Below are positions 1 through 7,604 of a DNA stretch of 14,081 nt, piece by piece. The notes under the pieces are model-generated. The model did not search any database. It saw nothing but the letters and a program-made list of their open reading frames with translations, and was not told the DNA's origin. The stretch lies in the NCBI GenBank assembly GCA_019242465.1, contig JAFAVL010000392.1, positions 1 through 14,081 on the forward strand. The letters run 5' to 3'. This DNA is from Chroococcidiopsidaceae cyanobacterium CP_BM_RX_35 (GTDB lineage: Bacteria; Cyanobacteriota; Cyanobacteriia; Cyanobacteriales; Chroococcidiopsidaceae). The position numbers and the translations under genes are program-made. Each line of letters begins with the position of its first letter. Position 1 is the stretch's first letter.

Positions 1-1734
1 CTCCGCATAAAGCCCCAAATGATTAGCATGCCCCACCATCTCTTCAAACATGAGTCTAGCTTCATCAAGTCGAGTGTTACCACCATCCACTTTTCCGGCG
101 CGAGTTAGTGCCTCAACCAGCCAAAATGTGCAGAGATTGAAGGTACCTTCAGCTCCTTTCAAACCATCTGGTGTTCGTTCCACGTTGTAGCGGTACACTA
201 AGCTATCAGTAACTAGTCCGCCTGACTCTGGAGATTGATTAATAGCATCCAAAGTTGACAACATGCGAGGATCGACCGGGGAAAGGAAGAAGACCAAAGG
301 CATAATCAAGCTACCAGCATCCAGGGCGTCACTGCCGTAATATTGCACAAAAGCCTGTCGTTCGGCATTCCAGCCCTGAGTCATAATCTCCTCATAAATT
401 TGGTCTCGTACCTTCAGCCATCGCTCCCGATCGGCTGGGAACGATCGCTTATCAGCTAGGCGCAAACCACGGTCCAGAGCTACCCAGCACATCAGTTTTG
501 AGTACACCAAGTTTTGGCGTCCGTTACGCACTTCCCAAATGCCTTCGTCTTTCTGGTGCCAGTTGTCACAAACCCAATTAATCAGCCGACGCAAAGCCAT
601 CCAAAAGTCATACGAGATTGGCGCTCCATACTTGTTGTAGAGATACACCGAATCCATCAATTCGCCATAAATGTCCAGCTGCAACTGTTTATAAGCATCG
701 TTACCAACCCTGACAGGACTCGAACCTTTGTAACCCTCTAGATGGTCTAAGAGTTCCTCCCTCAGATCGTGACTGCCATCTATCCCATAAATGTTTTGCA
801 GAGAGCCATCTGGCTTGATCTCGTGACAGCGGCACTCAATCCATTTCATAAATTGGGCAGCCTCTTCGGTAAAACCAACCCGCATCAAACCATAAAGGGT
901 GAAAGCAGCATCTCGAATCCATGTGTAGCGGTAATCCCAATTGCGTTCACCACCAATACTCTCTGGGAGACTACAAGTAGGTGCTGCCACAATTGCCCCA
1001 GTTGGCTCATAAGTGAGCAGCTTCAACACCAGCGCTGAGCGCTGGACGATTTCGCGCCATCGACCTTTGTAAGTGCATCGGGAGAGCCAACGGCGCCAGT
1101 ATTCAACTGTCTGCATAAACAAAGTATCTGCTTGTGAGCGGTCGAGGAAAAGCCCACAATCACCCTCCGGTTCAGTCTCGTGCAGGAAAAAAACTGCTGT
1201 GTCTCCTGGCACCAGGGTAAACTTGGCAAAAACTCCACCTTTGCCCGACTGCTGTAGAGAGATGTCTGTAGAGAGCCCGAGGCTGAGATTGGGAGAGTGA
1301 AAGCAGGCTCCCTCAGAACTAAGTGTTGTTCGGTGTTCATCGCGGGCGTAGTTGAAAGCAGGATGGCATTCTAAGATAAAATCCATACAGCCACGGATAA
1401 CCTTGACACGCCGGACCAAACACTGGAAGCCTAGCTCTCGTACTTGCATCCCTACAGGCATAAAATCAAGGACTTCCCCAACACCATCTGGTGTTAGGAA
1501 GCGAGTCACTAGGACGTTAGTTTCAGGCCAGTAGAACTGCTTATGAGTTACCTCGGTAGTTAGGGGTGAAATTGTGAAATGCCCACCCTTCTCCTCGTCA
1601 AGAAGTGCCCCAAAAACACTAGGCGAGTTATGGTGCGGAAAACACAACCAGTCAATTGACCCATTCAGCCCTACCAGGGCTGTGGTGTACATATTCCCAA
1701 TGATCCCGTAGTTTTGGAGCGGCTGATATGCCAT
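1..1734 (-). CDS. Glycoside hydrolase family 15 (glucoamylase-type), 3' end outside the window
   Basis: Inverting exo-alpha-glucosidase family acting on starch, glycogen or trehalose-type substrates; the exact substrate cannot be read from sequence. The minus-strand frame is open from an ATG at 1734 to the window edge (578 codons, no stop), so the C-terminus is missing. It starts [17 protein letters not shown], and the N-terminal beta-domain has the family's [13 protein letters not shown] stretch (about residues 19-31). The (alpha/alpha)6 catalytic domain shows [13 protein letters not shown] (264-276), QLQLDIYGE (about 352-360) and GIWEVR (398-403), whose Glu401 is the expected general acid. 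The last visible residues, ANHLGLYAE, belong to the motif that carries the catalytic base in this family, so only a short tail is absent. An AGG ribosome-binding site lies 6 nt before the ATG, and the rbfA stop is only 12 bp upstream, so co-transcription with rbfA is likely. No signal peptide is visible, suggesting a cytoplasmic enzyme. Confidence 0.93.
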   Translation of the reverse strand, partial: MAYQPLQNYGIIGNMYTTALVGLNGSIDWLCFPHHNSPSVFGALLDEEKGGHFTISPLTTEVTHKQFYWPETNVLVTRFLTPDGVGEVLDFMPVGMQVRELGFQCLVRRVKVIRGCMDFILECHPAFNYARDEHRTTLSSEGACFHSPNLSLGLSTDISLQQSGKGGVFAKFTLVPGDTAVFFLHETEPEGDCGLFLDRSQADTLFMQTVEYWRRWLSRCTYKGRWREIVQRSALVLKLLTYEPTGAIVAAPTCSLPESIGGERNWDYRYTWIRDAAFTLYGLMRVGFTEEAAQFMKWIECRCHEIKPDGSLQNIYGIDGSHDLREELLDHLEGYKGSSPVRVGNDAYKQLQLDIYGELMDSVYLYNKYGAPISYDFWMALRRLINWVCDNWHQKDEGIWEVRNGRQNLVYSKLMCWVALDRGLRLADKRSFPADRERWLKVRDQIYEEIMTQGWNAERQAFVQYYGSDALDAGSLIMPLVFFLSPVDPRMLSTLDAINQSPESGGLVTDSLVYRYNVERTPDGLKGAEGTFNLCTFWLVEALTRAGKVDGGNTRLDEARLMFEEMVGHANHLGLYAE

Positions 1735-1746
1735 TTTTTCCTCATC

Positions 1747-2142
1747 TCAGTCCAGTTCGTCTTCTGCTTGTGTTGTTTCGTCTTTTGGACGGTCGTGGTT
1801 CAACTGACTTAGCAGAGATAGCACTCTGTTACCACGCTCTATAGACCGATCTTCTATGAACACAACTTCTGGTGTCCGGCGCAGACGAATCCGAGCACCG
1901 AGTTCACTCCGAACGTAGCCTGTTGCTGACTTTAAACCCGCCATTGTCTCTGAACGGGCTGCCTCTGTGCCATAAATGCTGACAAAGATTTTGGCATGTT
2001 GTAGATCGCCTGATACGTCTACATCTGTTACAGTGACCATCCCTGCACCCACACGGTCATCTTTGATGTCGTGGAGCAGCATTTGGCTAACTTCGCGTTT
2101 AATTAATTCCGCAACGCGGGAGACACGACGACTCGTAGCCAT
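1747..2142 (-). CDS. rbfA: 30S ribosome-binding factor RbfA
   Basis: Small KH-type RNA-binding protein that assists late maturation of 16S rRNA and the 30S subunit. The 131-residue length matches the family. It begins [20 protein letters not shown] and has the family core DDRV (28-31), [20 protein letters not shown] (about 36-55) and [17 protein letters not shown] (about 88-104). The tail is acidic and probably disordered. GAGGAAG lies upstream of the ATG but at long spacing (about 11 nt). It sits between the DUF751 gene (49 bp upstream) and the GH15 gene (12 bp downstream), all on the minus strand, consistent with an operon. Identification rests on strong family resemblance. Confidence 0.95.
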   Translation of the reverse strand: MATSRRVSRVAELIKREVSQMLLHDIKDDRVGAGMVTVTDVDVSGDLQHAKIFVSIYGTEAARSETMAGLKSATGYVRSELGARIRLRRTPEVVFIEDRSIERGNRVLSLLSQLNHDRPKDETTQAEDELD

Positions 2143-2191
2143 AGATATTTTGCTTCCTCGCTCTAAGGTTTCACTTCAACCACTCTGTTGC

Positions 2192-2404
2192 CTAGTTTAC
2201 AATTGGATCTAAACCCAACATGGCTCGGAGGGTGAAAGTGACGAATGTAAATAGCCCAAGCAACAGACCAATCAGGACAATCGCTGTGGCTGGGCGCTTA
2301 AACAGTGGTACCACAGGGGCGATCGCGTTTAGTAGCACCCCTAAGATGATGGTAATGAAGTAGCGGGGGTAGCGCGATATATTTTCCCAAAATCCATCAA
2401 ACAT
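2192..2404 (-). CDS. DUF751 (Ycf33-like) small membrane protein
   Basis: 70-residue protein of a cyanobacterial/plastid family of unknown function. It begins MFDGFWENISRYPRYFI, the typical family opening, followed by two hydrophobic segments at about residues 16-33 and 40-61, the second ending in FTLRAMLGLDP. It is therefore an integral thylakoid or plasma membrane protein with two helices. AAAAGG lies about 10 nt before the ATG. It is the first gene of the minus-strand DUF751-rbfA-GH15 block and is divergent from the S9 peptidase gene, so its promoter must lie in 2405-2556. Confidence 0.88.
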   Translation of the reverse strand: MFDGFWENISRYPRYFITIILGVLLNAIAPVVPLFKRPATAIVLIGLLLGLFTFVTFTLRAMLGLDPIVN

Positions 2405-2556
2405 TTTGATTAAACCTTTTTATTATTGAACTCACTTTCTCACTTTAACTAGACACGCTCTAAATATCGGGAAAATAAAGACTATTGTTCTCAACCTTTT
2501 TGTAACAAAGCCGTTTTCAACACAGCGATAGCAAAGAGCAAGCACATAAGGAAATT
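2405..2556. promoter_or_regulatory. Divergent intergenic region (DUF751 / S9 peptidase)
   Basis: AT-rich 152-bp spacer between two divergently transcribed genes, so it must carry promoters in both directions. A plus-strand AAGGA (2548-2552) precedes the peptidase ATG by 4 nt. I could not place a convincing -35/-10 pair on either strand, nor an NtcA-type or other operator. Confidence 0.4.
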
Positions 2557-4458
2557 ATGCAATCTGCAAGTCTGGTGCAACACGCACATACACTGCCACC
2601 ACTAATTCCACGCGAGATTCTCTTTGGCAACCCAGAACGAACCAGTCCACGACTTTCACCTGATGGCAAGTACTTAGCGTATATAGCTCCCGACCAGAAC
2701 AATGTTTTACAGGTATGGTTGCGGACAGTGGGGCAAGAAGATGACCGACAACTGACTGCCGACAAAAAGCGGGGTATCCGCATTTTCTTCTGGACATACA
2801 ACCCAGAACAGCTTATTTACCTGCAAGACTCAGATGGTAATGAAAACTTCCATTTGTACCTAGTTGACATCCAGTCTGATATCGTCCGCGATCTCACTCC
2901 ATTCCAGGGAATTCAGGCTCAACCAGTGGCACTTGACCACAACTTTCCCAACCAGTTGCTGGTGGGGCTAAACCTGAACGATCGCAGCAAGCACGATGTT
3001 TACCAAATTGACCTGAAAACTGGTGCTGTTGAGTTCGACACAGAGAATCCTGGAAACATCATTGCTTGGACAGCTGACGCTCAGTTCCAAGTGCGAGCCG
3101 CGATCGCCACAACGCCTGATGGCGGCTCTGATTTGTTAGTCAGAGAAGTGACAGACAAGCCATGGGAAAGAATCCGGCATTGGGGACCGAATGATGAGGG
3201 CTATGCAGTTAGCTTCTCAGCGGACGGTGAGACTTTGTATATTATGGGGAGTCATGATGCTAATGCTCAGCGTCTCATTGCTCTCAATCTATCGAACCAT
3301 CAGGAAAGTGTTGTAGCAGAGGATGCTCAATATGATGTAGATGATATACTCATCCAGCCAGTTTCGCGAGTTATCCAGGCAGTCTCTTTCTATAAAGACA
3401 AACAGGAGTGGAAAGTTCTTGACCAGAGTATTGCTGCTGATTTCGAGGCAATTGCTCAGGTCCGTTCTGGAGAGTTTGGAGTCAGCAGTCGCAACCTAGC
3501 CGATACTAGCTGGCTTGTCGCCTACTCTATTGATGATGGACCTGTCTACTACTACGCCTACAACCGAGAGTCTAAGAGTAGCACATTGCTCTTCAGCAAC
3601 CGACCCAAACTAGAAGAGTTATCGCTAGCCTCAATGCAGCCAATCTCCTATCAAGCGCGAGATGGGCTGACTATTCATGGCTATCTCACAACGCCAATAG
3701 GTATTCCGGCGCATAACTTACCAGCGGTACTGCTGGTTCATGGCGGTCCTTGGGCACGCGATGCCTGGGGCTACGATCCAGAAGTGCAATGGTTGGCAAA
3801 CCGGGGCTATGTGGTGCTACAAGTCAACTTTCGCGGCTCCACTGGCTACGGCAAAGATTTTCTCAACGCTGGCAATCGCGAGTGGGGAGCAAAGATGCAC
3901 AATGATCTGATCGATGCCGTCCACTGGTTAGGACAAAAGGGGATAGCTGACTTGAAGAAGGTTGCTATTATGGGCGGGTCATATGGTGGCTATGCCACTT
4001 TAGTCGGTTTAACTTTTACGCCCGAAGTCTTTGCTGCTGGTGTGGATATTGTTGGTCCTAGCAACTTGATCACAATGATGCAAAGTATTCCCCCTTACTG
4101 GGAACCGCTCAGGGCAATGGAAGCGCATCGGATTGGCAACCTGGAAACGGAGCAGGAGTTTCTCAAGTCCCGATCACCCCTGTTTTTTGTTGACCAAATC
4201 AAAGCACCACTGCTGATTGCCCAAGGCGCTAATGACCCACGGGTTAAGCAGGCAGAAAGCGATCAAATTGTGGCAGCAATGCAGCAAGCAAATAGACCAG
4301 TGGAATATGTCCTTTACACAGATGAAGGGCACGGCTTTGCCCGTCCCGAAAACAGACTGCACTTCTATGCCATTGCAGAGCAGTTTCTGGCTAAGTACTT
4401 AGGAGGACGGTTTGAACCGATGGGAGAGATTCAGGGACATACAGGCATAGTCAGCTAG
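2557..4458 (+). CDS. S9 family serine peptidase (acylaminoacyl-/prolyl-oligopeptidase-like)
   Basis: Complete 633-residue peptidase expected to hydrolyse short peptides or acylated N-termini in the cytoplasm; no signal peptide is visible. The N-terminal half is a beta-propeller with PD40-type repeats such as SPRLSPDGKYLAYIAPDQN (near residue 30) and VSFSADGETLYIMGS. The C-terminal alpha/beta hydrolase domain starts near 370, with VLLVHGGPWARDAWG (oxyanion region) and NFRGSTGYGKDF. The catalytic triad is complete: Ser475 in GGSYGGY (473-479), Asp560 in GANDPR and His592 in DEGHGF. AAGGA precedes the start by 4 nt. It converges on the methyltransferase gene 14 bp downstream. A close paralogue begins at 13601 in the same orientation, and the 5' ends are much more alike at the DNA level than the later parts. 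Confidence 0.94.
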   Translation: MQSASLVQHAHTLPPLIPREILFGNPERTSPRLSPDGKYLAYIAPDQNNVLQVWLRTVGQEDDRQLTADKKRGIRIFFWTYNPEQLIYLQDSDGNENFHLYLVDIQSDIVRDLTPFQGIQAQPVALDHNFPNQLLVGLNLNDRSKHDVYQIDLKTGAVEFDTENPGNIIAWTADAQFQVRAAIATTPDGGSDLLVREVTDKPWERIRHWGPNDEGYAVSFSADGETLYIMGSHDANAQRLIALNLSNHQESVVAEDAQYDVDDILIQPVSRVIQAVSFYKDKQEWKVLDQSIAADFEAIAQVRSGEFGVSSRNLADTSWLVAYSIDDGPVYYYAYNRESKSSTLLFSNRPKLEELSLASMQPISYQARDGLTIHGYLTTPIGIPAHNLPAVLLVHGGPWARDAWGYDPEVQWLANRGYVVLQVNFRGSTGYGKDFLNAGNREWGAKMHNDLIDAVHWLGQKGIADLKKVAIMGGSYGGYATLVGLTFTPEVFAAGVDIVGPSNLITMMQSIPPYWEPLRAMEAHRIGNLETEQEFLKSRSPLFFVDQIKAPLLIAQGANDPRVKQAESDQIVAAMQQANRPVEYVLYTDEGHGFARPENRLHFYAIAEQFLAKYLGGRFEPMGEIQGHTGIVS

Positions 4459-4467
4459 GACTCCGCT

Positions 4468-4517
4468 GCCGACTACCGAGCTTTCATCGCAACGACACGA
4501 AGCCTTTTGTAGTCGGC
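4468..4517. terminator. Inverted repeat between convergent genes, possible terminator
   Basis: GCCGACTAC (4468-4476) is repeated inverted as GTAGTCGGC (4509-4517), a 9-bp perfect arm pair with a 32-nt loop. It straddles the meeting point of the S9 peptidase and the methyltransferase; the right arm encodes residues ADY of the methyltransferase. There is no U-tract and the loop is long, so this could be chance or a small duplication rather than a true terminator. Confidence 0.22.
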
Positions 4518-5249
4518 AAACCAGGTTCCATCCTGATATAGCTCTGGCCTTAGTTGATTTTCAATATCTTGCATAACGCTGATACGTCTGTTAGCAGCCA
4601 TTTCTGGTAGCAAACTATTGGCAAACATCTCAATCCAGTTTTGCATACCTTTTTCACCATCTTCTAAGGGAGTTAGGCGGTCAAAGAGGGCGGCATATGT
4701 GACTGAGAAGCCTTGGCTCTCCAGTAAGGTTGTATATTCCCCAATGCTGGGGAAGTACCAGGGGTTAATGAAGGGAGCAGACATAGCATTTTTCTCTAGA
4801 GCGTTACCAATTGCCGTCGTGATCGCTCTGATATTCCCCTTGCCACCAAACTCCACGACAAAACGACTACCAGGTTTTAGAGCTTGCCAGATACAGGTGA
4901 TAACTCTTTCTGGCTCTTTTATCCAATGCAGCGTTGCATTAGAAAACACAGCATCGAATGATTCTTGCAAGTGAAAACTAGTTGCATCCGCAACTTCAAA
5001 TTGCAAGTCTGGATAGTTCTTCCGAGCTTGCTCAATCATCGTTGGTGCTTTATCTATGCCAATTGCGATCGCCCCTCGTGCTGCAATCTCTTGCGTCAGC
5101 TGCCCAGTTCCACAACCAAGATCGAGGATGTATTCTCCTTGCTGTGGCGACAAAAGCTCTAAACAGTCAGCACCATACCGCCAAACGAAGGAATGCTTGC
5201 TTTCATACAACGCGCTTTGCCATTGATTTTCCAGCATTGCCAATACCAT
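4473..5249 (-). CDS. Class I SAM-dependent methyltransferase (trans-aconitate methyltransferase-like)
   Basis: Rossmann-fold methyltransferase of the Methyltransf_11/25 type; the acceptor is unknown, although the overall layout resembles trans-aconitate 2-methyltransferases. Motif I is ILDLGCGTGQLT (41-52), the acidic ribose-binding residue is Asp66 in GID, and SNATLHWI follows strand 4. The conserved opening QSALYESKHSFVW (11-23) suggests the true start may be the second ATG at 5237 (MLENQWQS): the first four codons lie in a sequence that also occurs, non-coding, at 6130-6139. Neither start has a good ribosome-binding site. The family-like C-terminus ADYKRLRVVAMK shows the gene is complete. 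It lies 24 bp downstream of a related methyltransferase on the same strand; the two look like an old tandem duplication. Confidence 0.87.
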   Translation of the reverse strand: MVLAMLENQWQSALYESKHSFVWRYGADCLELLSPQQGEYILDLGCGTGQLTQEIAARGAIAIGIDKAPTMIEQARKNYPDLQFEVADATSFHLQESFDAVFSNATLHWIKEPERVITCIWQALKPGSRFVVEFGGKGNIRAITTAIGNALEKNAMSAPFINPWYFPSIGEYTTLLESQGFSVTYAALFDRLTPLEDGEKGMQNWIEMFANSLLPEMAANRRISVMQDIENQLRPELYQDGTWFADYKRLRVVAMKAR

Positions 5250-5289
5250 TTTGTTTTGACTTTGAAACAGATCTCATTCAGGGATTCCA
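5240..5289. repeat. 50-bp direct repeat, copy 1 (methyltransferase junction)
   Basis: Matches 6130-6179 at 46 of 50 positions by hand alignment. It spans the last codons of the upstream methyltransferase (GIPE-stop on the minus strand), the 24-bp spacer and the first codons of the downstream methyltransferase. Confidence 0.85.
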
Positions 5290-6119
5290 TATGACTTGAG
5301 CGCGTTGACTTCTAATTTCACCATACGAACATGTACTAATCCATCTTGGTCAGGTGGAATCCTTTCCAGGTATGTCTCCACAAAATGAGTGATAAAGTCG
5401 TCCCGTTTACTCTCAGGAACGTACTGTGTGAAGGGCATCCAGGTTGTGCGTATCCAACCTGCTAAACCCTCTTTACCGAAATGCGTCATGTCTTTTGGAA
5501 CTAACTCAAGCCGCTCAATGTTGAAACCAGCTTTTTCTAACCATAGTGAATAGTCCTGATCCCCATAGAAGAAATAGGGATTGTGAAAGCCATCAAAATA
5601 GTGCTTCCAAGGTTCCCAGGAGATAAGTTCAGAGAAAACTTGCAAAATATCCGCCGCGGTTCCCTGACCACCACATGCAATCACCAACCGACCCCCACGC
5701 CGCAACGACCGACTCGCAGCTCTAAGAAATGCTTGGTGATTGTCAATCCAGTGCAGCGCTTCATTTGAAAAGCACAGATCGAACTCCTGCTCGAAATCGA
5801 GCTTGCGCTCTTGAGTCGCCGGAGCCGCCTCCGGCGAAGCCTTGAGAGAACCTGCATCAACACAAGCGAAAGAAAGGTTTGGATATTCCTTTGCCGCATA
5901 GGTGCGAGTAGCATAAGCAATCATATCGGGGGAACTATCTATACCAACCACTCTGCCTCTGGGTAAAGTAGTTGCAAAATTAGCCGTGATTTTTCCATCT
6001 CCACAGCCGACATCCAGAACGGATTCATCACCTTGCAAATTAAGACTTTGCTTTAGTTCCTTTGCCCATTTCAATTGAGCATCCGAGTTTTTAGCATAGT
6101 CTTCTGGATTCCACTTCAT
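5274..6119 (-). CDS. Class I SAM-dependent methyltransferase with an 18-residue palindrome-encoded insertion
   Basis: 281-residue Rossmann-fold methyltransferase of the same broad group as its downstream neighbour. Motif I is VLDVGCGDGKIT (34-45), the ribose-binding acid is Asp61 in GID, and SNEALHWIDNHQAFLRAASR plus GGRLVIACGG match the paralogue's core. The C-terminus ends VKLEVNALKSYGIPE. Where the neighbour goes from VADATSFHLQ directly to ESFDAVFSN, this protein has about 18 additional residues (93-110, KASPEAAPATQERKLDFE) before QEFDLCFSN. They are encoded by DNA holding a GC-rich hairpin at 5816-5837. The insertion is in frame and outside the SAM-binding motif, so the enzyme may still work. 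Substrate unknown. No strong ribosome-binding site is seen at the ATG. Confidence 0.87.
   Translation of the reverse strand: MKWNPEDYAKNSDAQLKWAKELKQSLNLQGDESVLDVGCGDGKITANFATTLPRGRVVGIDSSPDMIAYATRTYAAKEYPNLSFACVDAGSLKASPEAAPATQERKLDFEQEFDLCFSNEALHWIDNHQAFLRAASRSLRRGGRLVIACGGQGTAADILQVFSELISWEPWKHYFDGFHNPYFFYGDQDYSLWLEKAGFNIERLELVPKDMTHFGKEGLAGWIRTTWMPFTQYVPESKRDDFITHFVETYLERIPPDQDGLVHVRMVKLEVNALKSYGIPE
5816..5837. repeat. GC-rich palindrome inside a coding sequence
   Basis: TCGCCGGAG, loop CCGC, CTCCGGCGA: a perfect 9-bp stem with a 4-nt loop. It lies within the extra residues of the 5274-6119 methyltransferase and is far more GC-rich than the surrounding gene. It resembles the interspersed palindromic repeats common in filamentous cyanobacterial genomes; assignment to a named family was not possible. 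Confidence 0.7.
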
Positions 6120-6129
6120 ACACTACTAC

Positions 6130-6179
6130 CCAATACCATTTGGTTTTTACTTTAAAACAGATCTCATTTAGGGATTCCA
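6130..6179. repeat. 50-bp direct repeat, copy 2 (upstream of the methyltransferases)
   Basis: Matches 5240-5289 (46/50). On the minus strand it reads G-I-P-K-stop where copy 1 reads G-I-P-E-stop, followed by the same spacer, so it looks like the 3' tip of a further methyltransferase gene whose body is gone. Homology stops at about 6180, roughly 70 bp from the transposon right end. Confidence 0.8.
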
Positions 6180-6249
6180 AGCGCTTAGGCCATTTGTGTG
6201 TAGCAACACTCCTGTACTGACCTTCTTTATTAGAGTAGGAGGTGAGTCT

Positions 6250-6400
6250 TTGACACTCCCCGCCGTAAACGGTCGGGGATTCTCAGTTCAACGACAGAAC
6301 TTGCTGTAATAGATTCTCACCTACTACAGTAGAGGCGCCATCTCCCTGAGCGTTTACTGCAACGAGTGCAGAAGTTCCCACATGCCCTGTGGTACTTAAC
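6250..6400 (-). ncRNA. Predicted TnpB guide RNA (omegaRNA) scaffold
   Basis: TnpB proteins use an RNA made from the 3' end of tnpB and the right end of the transposon, with the guide read from DNA just outside it. Here the right-end hairpin (6258-6278) follows the tnpB stop by about 5 nt, as expected. The 5' limit is arbitrary. By this model the guide would come from bases just below about 6250. Inferred from family knowledge; no expression evidence. Confidence 0.35.
6258..6278. repeat. Right-end hairpin of the TnpB element
   Basis: CCCCG pairs with CGGGG and CCG with CGG around a TAAA loop, with one bulged T. It is located between the tnpB stop codon and the presumed right end. Confidence 0.7.
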
Positions 6401-7503
6401 CCTAACTTAAGTATGTTTAATGCTGCGTTTTCGTCTCTATCCAAAACACATCCACATTGACATGTATGTGTTCTAGTACTTAAAGATTTCTGAACAATAC
6501 CACCACATTCTGAGCAATTTTGACTTGTATAGTGTGGAGTAACTGCAACAGTTACTCTTCCAAACTTTCTCCCAAAATGCTCTAACCAAATACGAAACTG
6601 ATACCAACCAGCATCATTAATTGATTTGGCTAACTTCTGATTTCGTACCATATTTCTGACCTTTAAGTCTTCATAGGCAATCAAATCGTTAGATTTAACT
6701 ACGCAACGTGCCAGCCTCTTGGCATGTTCTATACGCTGCCTACTTATCTTTAGGTGCTTTCTTGCTAATCTGTTCTTGGCTTTTTTGTACCTATTAGATT
6801 GATTATCCCCTTTTTTCTTTGGTTTCTTAAATTTTCTTGACACTCGTCGCTGTAACTTATGAAGTTGCTTCTCTGCGTTACGGTAATAGCGAGGGTTTGC
6901 TTCCTGGCATCCGGTTGAATCAGTATAAAAGAAGTTTAATCCTACATCCAAACCTACAGCTTTTTGCGTCGGCTGACTTGACTCAACTTCATCCACAGCA
7001 ACACAAAACTGACAGTAATATCCATCAGCTCTTTTGACTATCCTGACTCGTCTAATCTGGTCTATCTGGTAAAAGTGTAAATCCCAAGTACCTATGAGTT
7101 TAAAAGAACCTAAGCCTTGCTTATCGGTGAAAGTAATATGTTTCCTATCTGTAGCAAGTTTCCAGCCTGTGTTTTTGTATTCCACAGAGCGACAGTTCTT
7201 TTTGTACCTTGGGTAGCCTTTTTTACCTGGTTTCTTAGTTTTGCAATTCTCGTAAAACCTAACAATTGCAAAAGCTGCACGTTCTGCTGATGCTTGTCTA
7301 GCTTGAGAATTTAGCTTGTTTGCCCATGTAAACTCTTTAGCCAGTCTGGAGCAGTAGATATTCAAGTCATAGGGTTTAACACCGCGATGATCCTCCCAGT
7401 ACCGCAGTGCTTTGTTACGAACAAACTGAGTTGTTCTGATTGCCTGCTCGACAACCTTGAATTGCTCAGCTCTACCTTTTAACTTGAACTCAATGATTTT
7501 CAT
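6283..7503 (-). CDS. tnpB: RNA-guided endonuclease TnpB (IS605 OrfB family)
   Basis: 406-residue protein from the ATG at 7503 (MKIIEFKLKGRAEQFKVVEQ); an in-frame ATG at 7521 would add six residues (MCYHTC) not typical of the family. The RuvC-like nuclease looks intact: Asp186 in VGLDVGLNFFYTDSTG, Glu278 in IAYEDLKVRNM and the DRDENAALNIL motif (about 355-365). The zinc-binding CSECG (330-334) and CQCG (348-351) are present. The basic helical stretch at about 225-260 (many Lys/Arg) follows RuvC-I, as usual. Length matches full-size TnpB, so it is probably active. Such proteins cut DNA at sites specified by an omegaRNA and help the element persist. No TnpA transposase is encoded nearby, so movement would need one in trans. 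Confidence 0.93.
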   Translation of the reverse strand: MKIIEFKLKGRAEQFKVVEQAIRTTQFVRNKALRYWEDHRGVKPYDLNIYCSRLAKEFTWANKLNSQARQASAERAAFAIVRFYENCKTKKPGKKGYPRYKKNCRSVEYKNTGWKLATDRKHITFTDKQGLGSFKLIGTWDLHFYQIDQIRRVRIVKRADGYYCQFCVAVDEVESSQPTQKAVGLDVGLNFFYTDSTGCQEANPRYYRNAEKQLHKLQRRVSRKFKKPKKKGDNQSNRYKKAKNRLARKHLKISRQRIEHAKRLARCVVKSNDLIAYEDLKVRNMVRNQKLAKSINDAGWYQFRIWLEHFGRKFGRVTVAVTPHYTSQNCSECGGIVQKSLSTRTHTCQCGCVLDRDENAALNILKLGLSTTGHVGTSALVAVNAQGDGASTVVGENLLQQVLSLN

Positions 7504-7549
7504 ACAGGTATGATAGCACAACTTTTATAGACATGCAAGCTCTATAAAG

Positions 7550-7566
7550 CCGTCGTAGAACGACGG
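7550..7566. repeat. Left-end hairpin of the TnpB element
   Basis: CCGTCG-TAGAA-CGACGG: a perfect 6-bp stem with a 5-nt loop, upstream of tnpB and 38 bp before the LysR start codon. Confidence 0.65.
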
Positions 7567-7604
7567 GGTTTTCCACCCAAATTTTCGATAAAAATTAGAG
7601 AACG

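Larger units (their letters stand above)
6250..7580 (-). mobile_element. Solo-TnpB IS200/IS605-type element (IS1341-like)
   Basis: Transposon-like unit with a tnpB gene but no tnpA nearby. A hairpin at 6258-6278 (CCCCG..CCG-TAAA-CGG..CGGGG) lies just after the tnpB stop, and the adjoining GACACTCCCC is typical of cyanobacterial right ends. A second hairpin at 7550-7566 (CCGTCG-TAGAA-CGACGG) marks the left end upstream of tnpB. Exact boundaries cannot be fixed without an empty site; IS605-type elements make no target duplication. It sits between a methyltransferase remnant and a truncated LysR gene. Confidence 0.75.

Noticed and set aside
514..1534. Several plus- and minus-strand open frames of 60-105 codons within the first 1.7 kb
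   Set aside because: All are shadows of the GH15 gene, whose own frame is open over 578 codons with conserved motifs throughout.
4217..4402. 61-codon open frame inside the S9 peptidase
   Set aside because: Overlaps the catalytic Asp/His region of the complete peptidase in another frame.
7504..7521. Upstream ATG of tnpB adding MCYHTC
   Set aside because: TnpB proteins start at MKIIEFK-type sequence; the added residues are not family-like.
6250..7580. A full IS605 element with both tnpA and tnpB
   Set aside because: No reading frame for a Y1/HUH TnpA exists on either strand around tnpB; only the tnpB unit is present.
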